A stretch of 64,000 nt of DNA from Chromatocurvus sp964613795. GTDB taxonomy: Bacteria > Pseudomonadota > Gammaproteobacteria > Pseudomonadales > Halieaceae. Below are positions 42,906 to 51,931 of this stretch, piece after piece. The stretch's first letter is position 1, and the number at the start of each line of letters is the position of its first letter. The notes beneath the pieces were generated by a model. It did no database searches, had not been told where the DNA came from, and saw only the letters and a program-made list of their open reading frames with translations. Made by a program: the position numbers and the translations under genes. The stretch is taken from the NCBI GenBank assembly GCA_964613795.1, contig CAZTJR010000001.1, positions 248,001 through 312,000 of the forward strand, read 5' to 3'.

Positions 42906-44459
42906 TCAGGCCGCGCTGCGCTTGCGCTTCCACGCCCGCCAGGTCATGGCCCAGTGATCCGGCTCTTCCAGCGGTTCCACCTTCACTTTCTGCACCGCCT
43001 GGTTGTGCGGCGCGGTCTGCACCAGTTGTGGATTGCTGTAGGCTTCATCCGACACCTGCCTGAGCACCGCAATCCAGTAGTCGATGTCCTCCAGTGACCA
43101 CATCTCGCCGGCCTCCGGCGTGAACGGATGCGGTACGAGCCAGGGTTCGTGGGCCATCCAGAACGCGTCGATGCCGAAATCCACCATGCGGTTCTGCACG
43201 TCAGCCACCGTGACGCCGGTTTCCTCGTACAGCTGCTCCAGGCTGTAGCGTGTCATTTCCAGGCGCCAGCCGTCGATGTCCGGGTGCGAGCGCGTTACGC
43301 CGCGGATTTTCAGCAGTTCCTTCTCCATATAATTGTTCAGGAGAACAGAAATGTCTGCCGCTTCGCTGAGGCCTTCCAGTCCCATTGCCCGGGTCCAGGC
43401 GTAGGCCTTCATGACCTGCTGCAGGTTGCCGTAATACTCGCGCACCTTGCCTATCGAGTGTGGGCCGGGGTCAGTCAGTGCGTAGCGGCCGTTGTCCAGC
43501 GTCACCAGTGGGCCGGGCAGGTAGGGAGCGAGCTTCGCGCTGCAGCCATAGGCGCCTACTGCGGGACCACCGCCGCCCTTGGGTACGCCGAAGGTCTTGT
43601 GCAGCATGAACATGCAGGCATCGAAGCCGAGCTCGGCGGCACGGATCTTGGTCATCACGCCGTTGAAGTTGGCGTGGTCATAAAAGCACAGGCCGCCGGC
43701 CTCATGCACGATACGCACCCACTCCTTGATCTCTGGATTGTACAGACCCATGTCGTCCGGATTGTTGATCATCAGTGCCGCCGTCCGATCCGACACGGCG
43801 GCCTTGAGCGCCTCCAGCGAGGGGTAGCCCTTCTCATCGAGCGGCAGGGTGATCACCTCGAAGCCGGCGGTGTTGGCCGTAGCCGGACTGCAGGGGTGGG
43901 ACTGTATGCTGGTAATGATCTGGTCGCGCTGTTTCAGTTCGCCGCGTGCGGCGTGGTAGGCCCGAGTGATGCAGGTGTGGGTGTAGGCGGCGTCCGCGCC
44001 ACCAGCGGCCTGGAAGACGAACTGATCCATGCCCGACAGCTCGCGCAGCATGAGGTCGAAATTGTGTACGCCTTCGAGCAGCCCCTGTAGTGTCGATGGG
44101 TCCTGATTCGGGTGTAGCTGCGCCATTTCCGGGCGCGCCGCAAGACGCTCATTGACCCGCGGGTTGTACTTCATAGTGCAGGTGCCGAACAGACTGATAC
44201 CCATCATCCCCAGGGTTTCCTGGGACAGGTGCAGGTAGTGACGCAGAATGTCGGGCTCGGAGAGCTCCGGCAGAGCCGGCCGCTCGGGCCTTGCCATGGC
44301 GGAGGGCACCAGAGCCCCGGCGCCACCGACGGCCTCAGCCACGGCGTCCTCGGCGGCGGGGAAATGGGCGCCGCGTCGTCCCGGCACGCCCATTTCCATG
44401 ATGACAGGTTCGTCCCAGATCGGCGCCTGGAAGCGGCGGAGTTTGACGGGTTTGGACAT
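42906..44459 (-). CDS. GcvPB-like PLP protein (divergent glycine dehydrogenase subunit 2)
   Basis: A 517-residue PLP-dependent protein related to subunit 2 of glycine decarboxylase. ATG 44459 is chosen over 44468: it has GGAGG at 11 nt and shares one base with the subunit 1 stop. FMLHKTFGVPKGGGGPAVGAYG keeps the PLP Lys, but the usual His in HKTF-x-x-PHGGGGPG is Lys and the run after it differs (AVGAYG for GSGPVG). ETLGMMGISLFGTCTMKYNPRVNE and CFYDHANFNGVMTKI follow the family plan. No gcvT, gcvH or lpd lies nearby. It may be a decarboxylase or amino-acid enzyme of a paralogous type. Coupled to the GcvPA-like gene. Confidence 0.8.
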   Translation of the reverse strand: MSKPVKLRRFQAPIWDEPVIMEMGVPGRRGAHFPAAEDAVAEAVGGAGALVPSAMARPERPALPELSEPDILRHYLHLSQETLGMMGISLFGTCTMKYNPRVNERLAARPEMAQLHPNQDPSTLQGLLEGVHNFDLMLRELSGMDQFVFQAAGGADAAYTHTCITRAYHAARGELKQRDQIITSIQSHPCSPATANTAGFEVITLPLDEKGYPSLEALKAAVSDRTAALMINNPDDMGLYNPEIKEWVRIVHEAGGLCFYDHANFNGVMTKIRAAELGFDACMFMLHKTFGVPKGGGGPAVGAYGCSAKLAPYLPGPLVTLDNGRYALTDPGPHSIGKVREYYGNLQQVMKAYAWTRAMGLEGLSEAADISVLLNNYMEKELLKIRGVTRSHPDIDGWRLEMTRYSLEQLYEETGVTVADVQNRMVDFGIDAFWMAHEPWLVPHPFTPEAGEMWSLEDIDYWIAVLRQVSDEAYSNPQLVQTAPHNQAVQKVKVEPLEEPDHWAMTWRAWKRKRSAA

Positions 44460-45868
44460 CAGCTGCATACCTCCTGCAGAGTGTTGGCGAGGTGGTCGAT
44501 ATCGGCCTGGCTGTGCAGCTCGGTAACGCAGTAAAGCGCGCTTTTACCGAGCTCGGGGAAGGTCTCTGTCAGATCGATGCCGCCGAAAATGCCCCGCTCG
44601 AGGAGCGCCGCATTGATCTCGGCGACGGATTTCCCGACGCCATCAAAATTGACCACGAATTCCTTGAAGAAGTTCTGCTGTAGTGGAACGGATAGGCCGT
44701 CAATACCGTTGAGGCGCTGTGCTGCATAGTGTGCGCGCTGTATGATCAGCTCGCCGAGTTCGCGCAGGCCTTCCGGTCCCAGTAATGACAGGTATACGGC
44801 TCCGGCGATGGCATGCAGGTAGGTAGAGTTGCCGGTCCAGTCCTTGCCATCTTCCCGGGAGCCGTAGGAGCTCTGGTGCATCAGCGCCATCGAGAAGCCG
44901 ACCTCTCCCTCGCGCGCAGTGTCTGCGATGCTCAACATCAGGGTGGGGTACTCGTGGGCGTAGCGCGGTTCGTCCCGCGAGGCGATAAAGCCGCCAAGGC
45001 CGCCGCCGCAGCTCATCGGAACGCCCATGGGCTGGGTAGTGCCAACAATGATGTCGGCACCATAGTCGCCCGGTGCCTTGAGAATGCCCAGAGAGATCGG
45101 ATCGACGCCGACAATGGTTTCGGCTCCCGCCGCTCTGGCCATGGCCGCGATTTCCTCGGCCTGGGTCTCGATAACGCCCAGGTAGTTTGGCGTTTCGAGG
45201 TAAACCGCCGCAACGCTCTCATCCAGGTGCTTCCGGAGGTCGGCCAGATCCAGGCCACCGGTGGCCGGATCGCTGGCAATGTCGATCATGGCGATGTGGG
45301 AGGGCATTTCCTCGGGTTCGCAGTAGTTGGCGATAACGGCGCGGCGCTCGGGATCGAGGATGCGCGGCAAAAGCACCTTGTGGCGTCCGGTCAGTCGCGA
45401 TGCCATGCGGATGGCGTGACCGGTGGCGCAGCCCCAGCTGTACACAGGCATGCCGACCATGTCGGCGGCAATCAGTTCACCCAGCTGGCTGTTGAACTCG
45501 AACCAGACCTGGTTGCGACCGTGATCCGACGAGGGCGTGCCCCATACGGGCGTCAGGAATTCACTGCGCGACATGATCTCCTGGCAGACGGCCGGCACGT
45601 AATGCTGCCAGCAACCACCGCCGAGGAAACTCAGGTGGCTCTCACAGGACTGGTTCTTCGCCAGCAAGCTGCTGATATGCCGGTTGAGCTCGACTTCGGC
45701 GCTCAGCGCCGGCGGAAAATTAAAGGTGCCGGCAGCCCGGTGCGAAGAGGGTATCTGCTCGAACAATGCCTCGACAGAGTCGATGCCCAATTCCTGCAGT
45801 AGCCCCTGCTTGATGCTGTCGACCGAGTTGGGCATGAACGGATGCGCTCGGCGAACTGCCTCTTTCAT
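44459..45868 (-). CDS. GcvPA-like PLP protein (divergent glycine dehydrogenase subunit 1)
   Basis: A 469-residue partner of the GcvPB-like protein. ATG 45868 has GGAGAT seven bases upstream; the longer frame to 45913 runs through the promoter. Family features: MPNSVDSIKQGLLQELGI (initial region), SFLGGGCWQHYVPAVCQEIMSRSEFLTPVWG and VEVDPISLGILKAPGDYGADIIVG. Canonical subunit 1 has YQPEISQG and a YDGATA stretch after it; here the sequences are SSDHGRNQ and YSWGCATG. Together with subunit 2 this points to a paralogous family rather than true glycine cleavage. A TTGTGCG/CGCACAA palindrome lies 30 bp upstream. Confidence 0.8.
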   Translation of the reverse strand: MKEAVRRAHPFMPNSVDSIKQGLLQELGIDSVEALFEQIPSSHRAAGTFNFPPALSAEVELNRHISSLLAKNQSCESHLSFLGGGCWQHYVPAVCQEIMSRSEFLTPVWGTPSSDHGRNQVWFEFNSQLGELIAADMVGMPVYSWGCATGHAIRMASRLTGRHKVLLPRILDPERRAVIANYCEPEEMPSHIAMIDIASDPATGGLDLADLRKHLDESVAAVYLETPNYLGVIETQAEEIAAMARAAGAETIVGVDPISLGILKAPGDYGADIIVGTTQPMGVPMSCGGGLGGFIASRDEPRYAHEYPTLMLSIADTAREGEVGFSMALMHQSSYGSREDGKDWTGNSTYLHAIAGAVYLSLLGPEGLRELGELIIQRAHYAAQRLNGIDGLSVPLQQNFFKEFVVNFDGVGKSVAEINAALLERGIFGGIDLTETFPELGKSALYCVTELHSQADIDHLANTLQEVCS

Positions 45869-45896
45869 TCTGGTATCTCCCAGCGTAAAGTGGATT

Positions 45897-45915
45897 TTGT
45901 GCGCATAACGCACAA
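45897..45915. promoter_or_regulatory. TTGTGCG-CATAA-CGCACAA operator-like palindrome
   Basis: A perfect 7-bp inverted repeat with a 5-bp spacer, 29 bp upstream of the GcvPA-like start. Read on the reverse strand it contains TGTGCGTTATGC, which also occurs at 47324-47335 upstream of the S9 peptidase gene. Confidence 0.55.
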
Positions 45916-46026
45916 TTGATGCATATGAGATAAATAGTGCCTTTTTCTGTTCCTGTTGACAATGATGGTGGTCGCCTCGGCCAAATCATGTCGGGCAGAT
46001 TCTGTGCACGCAGCGGAAGACGACAG

Positions 46027-47166
46027 ATGAACGATAACAGGAAGCGCCTAGGCCTGGTGGTCAATCCGATAGCGGGGATGGGTGGTGCGGTGGGCCTGAA
46101 AGGTACGGATGGGGTGCTGGTTGAGGAAGCACGGCGTCGCGGGGCACAGCCTCAAGCGCAGAAGCGGGCACTCACTGCGCTTCAGGCCCTGCAGCGCGCA
46201 GAGCAGACAGTTGAGGTTCTGACCTGTGAGGGAAGCATGGGCGCCGATGCCGCCGAGGCGGCGGGCCTGCCGCACCGCGTAGTGTTCCGGCCTCATGACC
46301 CCCCGGGCTCGGCAGATACACGCAATGCCGTGACTGCGCTGCTGCAGGAGAATGTTGATCTACTGTTGTTCGCCGGCGGCGATGGCACTGCGCGCGAAAT
46401 CATGGCGGCAGCCACGCGCACGCCCGTGCTGGGCATTCCGGCCGGCGTGAAAATGCATTCTGCAGTCTTTGGGGTCACTGCCATGACAGCGGGCGATGCG
46501 GCGAGGGCGTTTCTCGACAGCGGCTGTCCCGAGGCGGCGCTGACGCAGGCGGAAGTCATGGACCGCGAGCCAGACGAGAGCGGGGAGCCGGTGGGTTCTC
46601 CGGTGCTGTATGGCTATCTCCGTGTGCCGGCGATGCCTCGGTTGATGCAGGCCGCGAAGTCTGTCGGCGCCAGTGATGATGCGGCGCTGGGCGGTGCGTT
46701 ACAGCGCCTGGCGGACCAGATTCAGCAGGGCGGTCTGTACGCTCTGGGCCCGGGCGCCACCCTCCTGCGGCTAAAAAATAGCCTCGGTGCAGGGGGTACC
46801 CTGCTCGGTGTCGATATCTTTGAGCACGGAAAGTGCGTTGCCCACGATGTCGATGAGCGCCAGCTCTGGTCGCTGGTGAGTGAGCGGGAGGCGCGCATCG
46901 TCGTGGGCGTCATCGGCGGTCAGGGCTTTCTCTTCGGTCGCGGCAATCAGCAGATCAGCGCACGCGTCCTGGCGCGCGTCGGGCGCCAGAACATTGACGT
47001 GGTGTCCTCGGCGGCGAAGCTGGCCAGCTTGCCAGGCGGGGTGCTGCGGGTCGATACCGGCGATCCCGCGGTGAATGCGTCGCTTGCGGGTTATCTGCCG
47101 GTTTTTACCGGCAGCGCGCGACAGATGATGTGCAGGGTGATCGATGCAGATGCGGCGCTTGCCTGA
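46027..47166 (+). CDS. ATP-NAD kinase family protein (AcoX-like)
   Basis: A 379-residue protein of the ATP-NAD kinase/AcoX group (COG3199). GLVVNPIAGMGGAVGLKGTDG is the phosphate-binding opening, and LLLFAGGDGTAREIMAAA carries the GGDGT motif of NAD and diacylglycerol kinases. The C-terminal part (VVGVIGGQGFLFGRGNQQISARVL) is specific to this group. It may phosphorylate NAD or a small substrate; function is not established. ATG 46027 has GGAAGA upstream. It is divergent from the GcvPA/GcvPB-like pair, an association that may be functional. Confidence 0.82.
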   Translation: MNDNRKRLGLVVNPIAGMGGAVGLKGTDGVLVEEARRRGAQPQAQKRALTALQALQRAEQTVEVLTCEGSMGADAAEAAGLPHRVVFRPHDPPGSADTRNAVTALLQENVDLLLFAGGDGTAREIMAAATRTPVLGIPAGVKMHSAVFGVTAMTAGDAARAFLDSGCPEAALTQAEVMDREPDESGEPVGSPVLYGYLRVPAMPRLMQAAKSVGASDDAALGGALQRLADQIQQGGLYALGPGATLLRLKNSLGAGGTLLGVDIFEHGKCVAHDVDERQLWSLVSEREARIVVGVIGGQGFLFGRGNQQISARVLARVGRQNIDVVSSAAKLASLPGGVLRVDTGDPAVNASLAGYLPVFTGSARQMMCRVIDADAALA

Positions 47167-47271
47167 CTTTGTGATGCCATAAATGTGCGATTTGAGCGCT
47201 ACATCAGTGCGCATTGAGAACAAGAAAAGGGTCGCGTTTTGCACCATACCGTTAATTCACGTGTTTATTTA

Positions 47272-47300
47272 TTGACAAAGGCCGCGACGCTCACTATTTT
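47272..47300 (+). promoter_or_regulatory. Sigma-70 promoter upstream of the S9 peptidase gene
   Basis: TTGACA (47272-47277), 17-bp spacer, TATTTT (47295-47300). It is the best -35/-10 pair recognised in the window. An operator-like repeat lies immediately downstream (47316-47335), where a repressor would block it. The 329-bp intergenic region (47167-47495) holds no ORF of note. Confidence 0.7.
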
Positions 47301-47315
47301 TGCGCCCTGATTTTG

Positions 47316-47335
47316 CGCACAGGTGTGCGTTATGC
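47316..47335. promoter_or_regulatory. CGCAC-AGGT-GTGCG operator-like repeat
   Basis: CGCAC (47316-47320) and GTGCG (47325-47329) form an inverted repeat around AGGT, continuing into GTTATGC. TGTGCGTTATGC (47324-47335) is identical to the reverse strand of the palindrome upstream of the GcvPA-like gene. It lies about 15 bp past the TATTTT box. Confidence 0.5.
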
Positions 47336-47495
47336 AACCGACAAAAGGTCCAGACCCCGCCTCGTGTGAATATCGACGGTAGTAAAGCGCAACTGCGGCT
47401 TCATCCATCGGTGTCACGGTAACCCCCTTGGCCCATCGAGCAGGTTATACTGCCAGATGGGCTTTTTTTTGAGTCGGCATATCTGAGGTAGAACA

Positions 47496-49790
47496 ATGGC
47501 AAAGCGACAATGCAGAACGCTGGCGCGACTGGCGCAATCCATTCTGGCCGGCGCGATAGTCGCTTTCACATCGGGCCTGGCCAGCGCGGATGATGCCCGG
47601 GTGCCCGATATCGACAGGCTGGTTTCATTACCCACTCTCAGCGGAACCCCGCCGTCCCGGCCCATCTGGTCGCCGGATGGCAGCCACCTGGCCTTTCTCT
47701 GGAACGACAGCGGTTTCCCGTTTCGCGACATCTACGTTGTTGGCGCCAGTTCCGGCGAGCCAAAACAGCTGACGGACCTCTCGCCGGAAGCCTCGGAGCA
47801 GGCGACCTTCGGCAGTCATCTCGGCGAGGATACCTCACTGGCGGCACTGGAGCAGGCGTCAGCGCGCAGACACGCGGGCGGCATTGGCAGCATGATCTGG
47901 TCGGCGCAGGGCGACAGCCTGTACTTCAATTACGCGGGCAAGCTGCAGCGCGTCAGTCTGTCCGATGGCGGTCTGGAGACGCTGATCGATGAGCCGGCGG
48001 GTCGCTCCAGTCTGGCGCTGTCGCCGGATGGCTCCCACCTGTCTTTCCTCCAGGACGGCGATCTGTGGCTGTATCGCTTTGACGGCGGCTTCCTGATGCG
48101 CGCTACGCGCGTCGGCGTTCCCGCCATCGGGGGCGTACCCCGGGGCGCCTACAATACCCGCGATCGCGAATACAGCCGCTACCGCTGGTCTGCCGATTCC
48201 CGCTACGTGGCGCTGGAATACGTGGATCGACGCGATGCGCACATCATGCAGATTCCTTCCTACCTGCACGACGAGCCCGTTCTGCACAAAGTACGTCGCG
48301 TTTATCCGGGCGAGGAAGGGGTGGTGCGTAAGGTGGGTATCTACGATGTCAGCAATGGCGTGGTCAGCTTCCTTGATCTGGAAGAGCCAACCCGGCGCAC
48401 GGTAATGACCCTCGAGTGGTCGCCGACCGCGCCTGAACTGCTGGTGCAGCAGGACACCTACGACGGCGAGCATCGCTGGCTGTTCGTGGCAGATGCCGCG
48501 ACCCGTAAGGTGCGAGAGGTACATCACGATTACCGCCCTCGGCGTATCTACGCGCTGTTCACGGCGGCCTGGGACCGCGAGGGCTCGCGCATTATCTATG
48601 TCGGCGATACCGACGATTGGTACCGCCTGTACTCGATCCCCACAGACGGCGGCAAGCCAGACATACTCACCCGTGGCGATTTCGATGTTACCGGCCCTGG
48701 CTTCTCGTCGGCCGTGCTGCAGGTGGATGCCAATAGTGGCGACATCTTCTACACCGCGAGTGAGGCCGGTCCCGCAGAGCGACAGGTCTACCGCATGCCG
48801 GTAGGCGGTGGTAGTGGAAGACAGGTGACGTCGGTGCCGGGAACCCACGAGAGCGCGGCGCTGTCTCCAGACGGAAAGCACCTTGCCAGCATCGTGTCGG
48901 CTGATACACGTCCGGGAGAGCTGCATATCGTGAATGCCAGTGGCGGCGACAGCCGTCAGGTCACGCAGTCGCCGCTGCCGGCATTTGCCGATTTTCCGCT
49001 GGCCAACGTGCGCTACGTCAGCTTCCCGAGCCGCATCGACGACTTCACGCTGCGCGCCCGGATTATCGAACCCGCGGACCTCGATCCGACCAAGTCCTAT
49101 CCGGTGATCATCGGCAACGTGTATTCAGCGACGGCGCGCAACCAGTGGACCTGGCCGCGACCGGTCAGCCTGCTGCAGCATGCCATGGCGCACGACGGCG
49201 ATTACATCACGGTGCAGGTCGACCTGCGCGGCAGCTCGGGCTACGGGGTGGACTTCCGGGAAGCCTTCCAGGGTGACTGGGGCGGCGGTGATCTGGAGGA
49301 TCTGCACAGCACGGTGGATTATCTGAAAACTCTGCCCTATGTGGACGCCGATCGCATCGGTATCTGGGGTAACAGCTACGGCGGCATGATGGCGCTGTTT
49401 GCGCTGTTCGAGCGCCCGGGCATGTTCGCGGCGGGTGTGGCGGGATCCCCGGCCATTGACGTGAACTACTTCACCCAGAACGACCAGCACCTGTCGCGGC
49501 GACCGCATACCCACCCGCAGATATTCCGGGATTCGACCCTGCTTAACTATGGAGAAAAGCTCGAGGATCCGCTGATGATCATCCACGGCCTGCACGACGA
49601 TATAGTGCCCTGGAAGACCACGGCGGCGATGATCGAGAAGCTGATGCTGCTGGGCAAGGACTTCGACATGGTGGTGCCGCCGCAGTCCGCGCACTGGTGG
49701 GGGTACCCAGAGCACTACGCTGTTCATACCTTTCGCAAGATGCGGGCGTTCTTTGACCGCCATGTGGGGGCGGGCGCGCGCGAGCGCTAG
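47496..49790 (+). CDS. S9 family peptidase (prolyl oligopeptidase/dipeptidyl peptidase type), exported
   Basis: A 764-residue serine peptidase. The signal peptide (MAKRQCRTLARLAQSILAGAIVAFTSGLASA) places it in the periplasm. Residues ~40-480 form a beta-propeller with repeated SPDGS/SPDGK blades (WSPDGSHLAFLWND, LSPDGSHLSFLQDG, LSPDGKHLASIVS). The C-terminal alpha/beta hydrolase has GIWGNSYGGMMALFALF (nucleophile Ser ~627), an Asp in GLHDDIVPW and His in SAHWWGYPEH. It would release small peptides, often after Pro or Ala. Expressed from a strong sigma-70-type promoter overlaid by an operator-like repeat. It may supply peptides to the nearby DUF885 proteins. Confidence 0.93.
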   Translation: MAKRQCRTLARLAQSILAGAIVAFTSGLASADDARVPDIDRLVSLPTLSGTPPSRPIWSPDGSHLAFLWNDSGFPFRDIYVVGASSGEPKQLTDLSPEASEQATFGSHLGEDTSLAALEQASARRHAGGIGSMIWSAQGDSLYFNYAGKLQRVSLSDGGLETLIDEPAGRSSLALSPDGSHLSFLQDGDLWLYRFDGGFLMRATRVGVPAIGGVPRGAYNTRDREYSRYRWSADSRYVALEYVDRRDAHIMQIPSYLHDEPVLHKVRRVYPGEEGVVRKVGIYDVSNGVVSFLDLEEPTRRTVMTLEWSPTAPELLVQQDTYDGEHRWLFVADAATRKVREVHHDYRPRRIYALFTAAWDREGSRIIYVGDTDDWYRLYSIPTDGGKPDILTRGDFDVTGPGFSSAVLQVDANSGDIFYTASEAGPAERQVYRMPVGGGSGRQVTSVPGTHESAALSPDGKHLASIVSADTRPGELHIVNASGGDSRQVTQSPLPAFADFPLANVRYVSFPSRIDDFTLRARIIEPADLDPTKSYPVIIGNVYSATARNQWTWPRPVSLLQHAMAHDGDYITVQVDLRGSSGYGVDFREAFQGDWGGGDLEDLHSTVDYLKTLPYVDADRIGIWGNSYGGMMALFALFERPGMFAAGVAGSPAIDVNYFTQNDQHLSRRPHTHPQIFRDSTLLNYGEKLEDPLMIIHGLHDDIVPWKTTAAMIEKLMLLGKDFDMVVPPQSAHWWGYPEHYAVHTFRKMRAFFDRHVGAGARER

Positions 49791-49996
49791 CGCCCTCTCA
49801 CCAGAACAGCGGGTCGCTCAGCACAATGGGCGCCAGTCGCGTGAACATCGACTGTTGAGTGCCGCGTCGCGGGTCACGCGGAAGAAACGACGGTGTCTTG
49901 CGAATGCTGCGAAAAACCAGAAACAAGCCTCCTGTAAAAGCACTGATGTATACTGAAATCGCCTTTTTTCAGGATTTTTCATAAAAGGAAACGAAT

Positions 49997-50914
49997 ATGC
50001 GTGATACGCCGACCACCCCCTCCGCCGGTCCGATAGCCGAACCCTGGGCACTGCGCGAGGAGGAGTGGCGACAGATCATTGGCCGGGTGCGCGCAGGGCG
50101 CTCACTAAAGCCATCCAGCTGGCCGGATGATGCCGGATTCGCGGTCGCGCTGTCCTTTGACTGCGATCACGAAACCTTTGAACTGGGGATGGGCAGGCAG
50201 GCTGTCGGTCGCCTCGCCTGGGGCGAATTCGGGCGTCGCGTCGGCGTGCCGCGAATTCTCGAGCTGCTGAAGCGGCAATCCGTGCCGGCCAGCTTTTTCA
50301 TGCCCGCCGTGTGCGCCCTGATCGACCCGGACGAAACCCGCGCTATTGTGGAGGCCGGTCACGAGATCGGTCTGCATGGCTGGATTCACGAAAACAATTC
50401 CCTTCTGGAGGCCTCTACGGAGCGCGATCTGATCCTGCGCGCCAGGGATGTTCTGGAATCCGCCGCAGGCAGTGCTCCCGTGGGTTTCCGCTCTGCCAAC
50501 TGGGACCTGAGTGAGAATACGATTTCACTGGTCGCGGAGCTGGGGCTGGAATACGACTCGTCACTCATGGCCGACGACAGTTGCTACGAACTCAACGTGG
50601 ACGGCAAGCCTACCGGGGTCGTGGAAATCCCGGTGGAGTGGATGCGGGACGATGCCGTCTACCTCATGTTCAACCGCCAGCCGGCAACGCGTCCCTGGCT
50701 GTCGCCGCAGGAGGTGTTCGAGATATTCCGCCTGGAGCTTGAGGGAGCCGCGGCGGAGGGCGGGGTGTTTCAGCTGGTGATGCATCCTTTCGTGATCGGC
50801 TATCGCTCGCGCATGTGGATTATGGATCGCCTTATCGAACACGCCCGCAGCCTTGGCAAACCCTGGTTTACCACGCATGCGGATCTCGCGCGCTGGGTGC
50901 GCGATTCCGCCTGA
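49997..50914 (+). CDS. NodB-domain deacetylase/cyclic imidase (PuuE/PgdA-like)
   Basis: A 305-residue (beta/alpha) NodB-fold enzyme. VALSFDCDHETF supplies the catalytic Asp and metal Asp; HEIGLHGWIHENN gives the HxxxH metal pair, and VGFRSANWDLSENT and FQLVMHPFVIGYRSR complete the site. The long N-terminal extension and the HGWIHE motif match PuuE-like allantoinases and Helicobacter-type PgdA/cyclic imidases better than true peptidoglycan deacetylases. No signal peptide, so cytosolic. AAGGAAA lies 8 nt before ATG. A cyclic-imide or N-acyl substrate is likely. Confidence 0.85.
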   Translation: MRDTPTTPSAGPIAEPWALREEEWRQIIGRVRAGRSLKPSSWPDDAGFAVALSFDCDHETFELGMGRQAVGRLAWGEFGRRVGVPRILELLKRQSVPASFFMPAVCALIDPDETRAIVEAGHEIGLHGWIHENNSLLEASTERDLILRARDVLESAAGSAPVGFRSANWDLSENTISLVAELGLEYDSSLMADDSCYELNVDGKPTGVVEIPVEWMRDDAVYLMFNRQPATRPWLSPQEVFEIFRLELEGAAAEGGVFQLVMHPFVIGYRSRMWIMDRLIEHARSLGKPWFTTHADLARWVRDSA

Positions 50915-50932
50915 CGTCGACACCCCATTCGT

Positions 50933-51898
50933 ATGGCTTCTACAACCACTGACGTCGATCTGTCGCGTCGTGCCTGGCAGCGTTATTGGCAGTCTGATCG
51001 TCTGGCGGCCTGCATGCCGGACAACCCCGCGGCGGCAGGCGCGATCGAACGCTATTGGAAAGGCGAATTTTCCGGCCTGTTGCCCGGTGCCCGCGTACTC
51101 GATATCGCCACCGGCAATGGAGTGCTGCTGGCCTGGGCGGCGCAGAGTGCAGTGGATCGTGGCTGTGCGCTGGCGCTTACCGGCATCGACGCGGCGCCGA
51201 TCGACCCGCTGCGCTTCGTCGCCTCCGAACAGGAGTCTCTGCGCAACATCGCCTTCCATGGCGACGTGGCTGCAGAACGTCTGCCGTTCGGGAACGCCGC
51301 TTTTGATGTCGTCGTATCCCAGTTCGGCCTCGAGTACAGCGACCTCGACGCCTCTCTTCCGGAGGTGGCGCGGGTGCTGGCTCCCGGCGGCTGCCTGCGC
51401 TGGCTGGCTCACGGGGCGTCCAGTGCGGTTGTGGTTGAAAGCGCCGAACGGGTAGCGCAGATGGATTATCTGCTCGCACGGGATGGCCCTTTCGCCGCCA
51501 TGGCGTTTTTCACCAGAGCCCTGCTGCAGGGCCGCCGACTCGCCAAAGCCCGGGATCGGCTGCAGTCGTCTCTCGACGGGGCACGGGTCTACTGCCTGGA
51601 AAATCCACCCTCGGAGCTGGTGCAGCAGATCTGTGGCAGCTTCATGCACATGGCCATCGAGAACCAGCGCTATCACCCTGAGGACATTGCGACTCTGGTG
51701 GAGGAGAACCGGGAAAAGATGCGCTTTTACCGCAGACGCCTGCGTGACCTGCTGGCTGCACAATTGACCCCTGAGCGCGAGAGCCGGGTCCTGGAGTCTC
51801 TCGCGGTATCGGGCTGGCAGGATGTCGTCATGTCCCCGCTGGCAGACAGCGGGACGGGAAACCACCTGGGATCGGTGATTTCCGCGACGCGCGTCTAG
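50933..51898 (+). CDS. Class I SAM-dependent methyltransferase
   Basis: A 321-residue cytosolic methyltransferase. VLDIATGNGVLLAWAAQSA (motif I), LTGIDAAPIDPLRF (acidic strand 2), FDVVVSQFGLEYSDLDASLPEVARVLAPGGCLRWLAHG (motifs IV and VI) are present. The C-terminal ~110 residues are helical and contact substrate. It begins 18 bp after the NodB-domain gene, so the two are probably co-transcribed. It ends 33 bp from the convergent DUF885 gene. Substrate not known. Confidence 0.85.
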   Translation: MASTTTDVDLSRRAWQRYWQSDRLAACMPDNPAAAGAIERYWKGEFSGLLPGARVLDIATGNGVLLAWAAQSAVDRGCALALTGIDAAPIDPLRFVASEQESLRNIAFHGDVAAERLPFGNAAFDVVVSQFGLEYSDLDASLPEVARVLAPGGCLRWLAHGASSAVVVESAERVAQMDYLLARDGPFAAMAFFTRALLQGRRLAKARDRLQSSLDGARVYCLENPPSELVQQICGSFMHMAIENQRYHPEDIATLVEENREKMRFYRRRLRDLLAAQLTPERESRVLESLAVSGWQDVVMSPLADSGTGNHLGSVISATRV

Positions 51899-51931
51899 TC
51901 TGCCACCAGTGTCCGCCAGCCGCCTGGAGAA

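Noticed and set aside
42906..45868. Standard glycine cleavage system
   Set aside because: No gcvT, gcvH or lpd nearby and key sequence blocks differ from canonical GcvPA/GcvPB, so only a similarity label is given.
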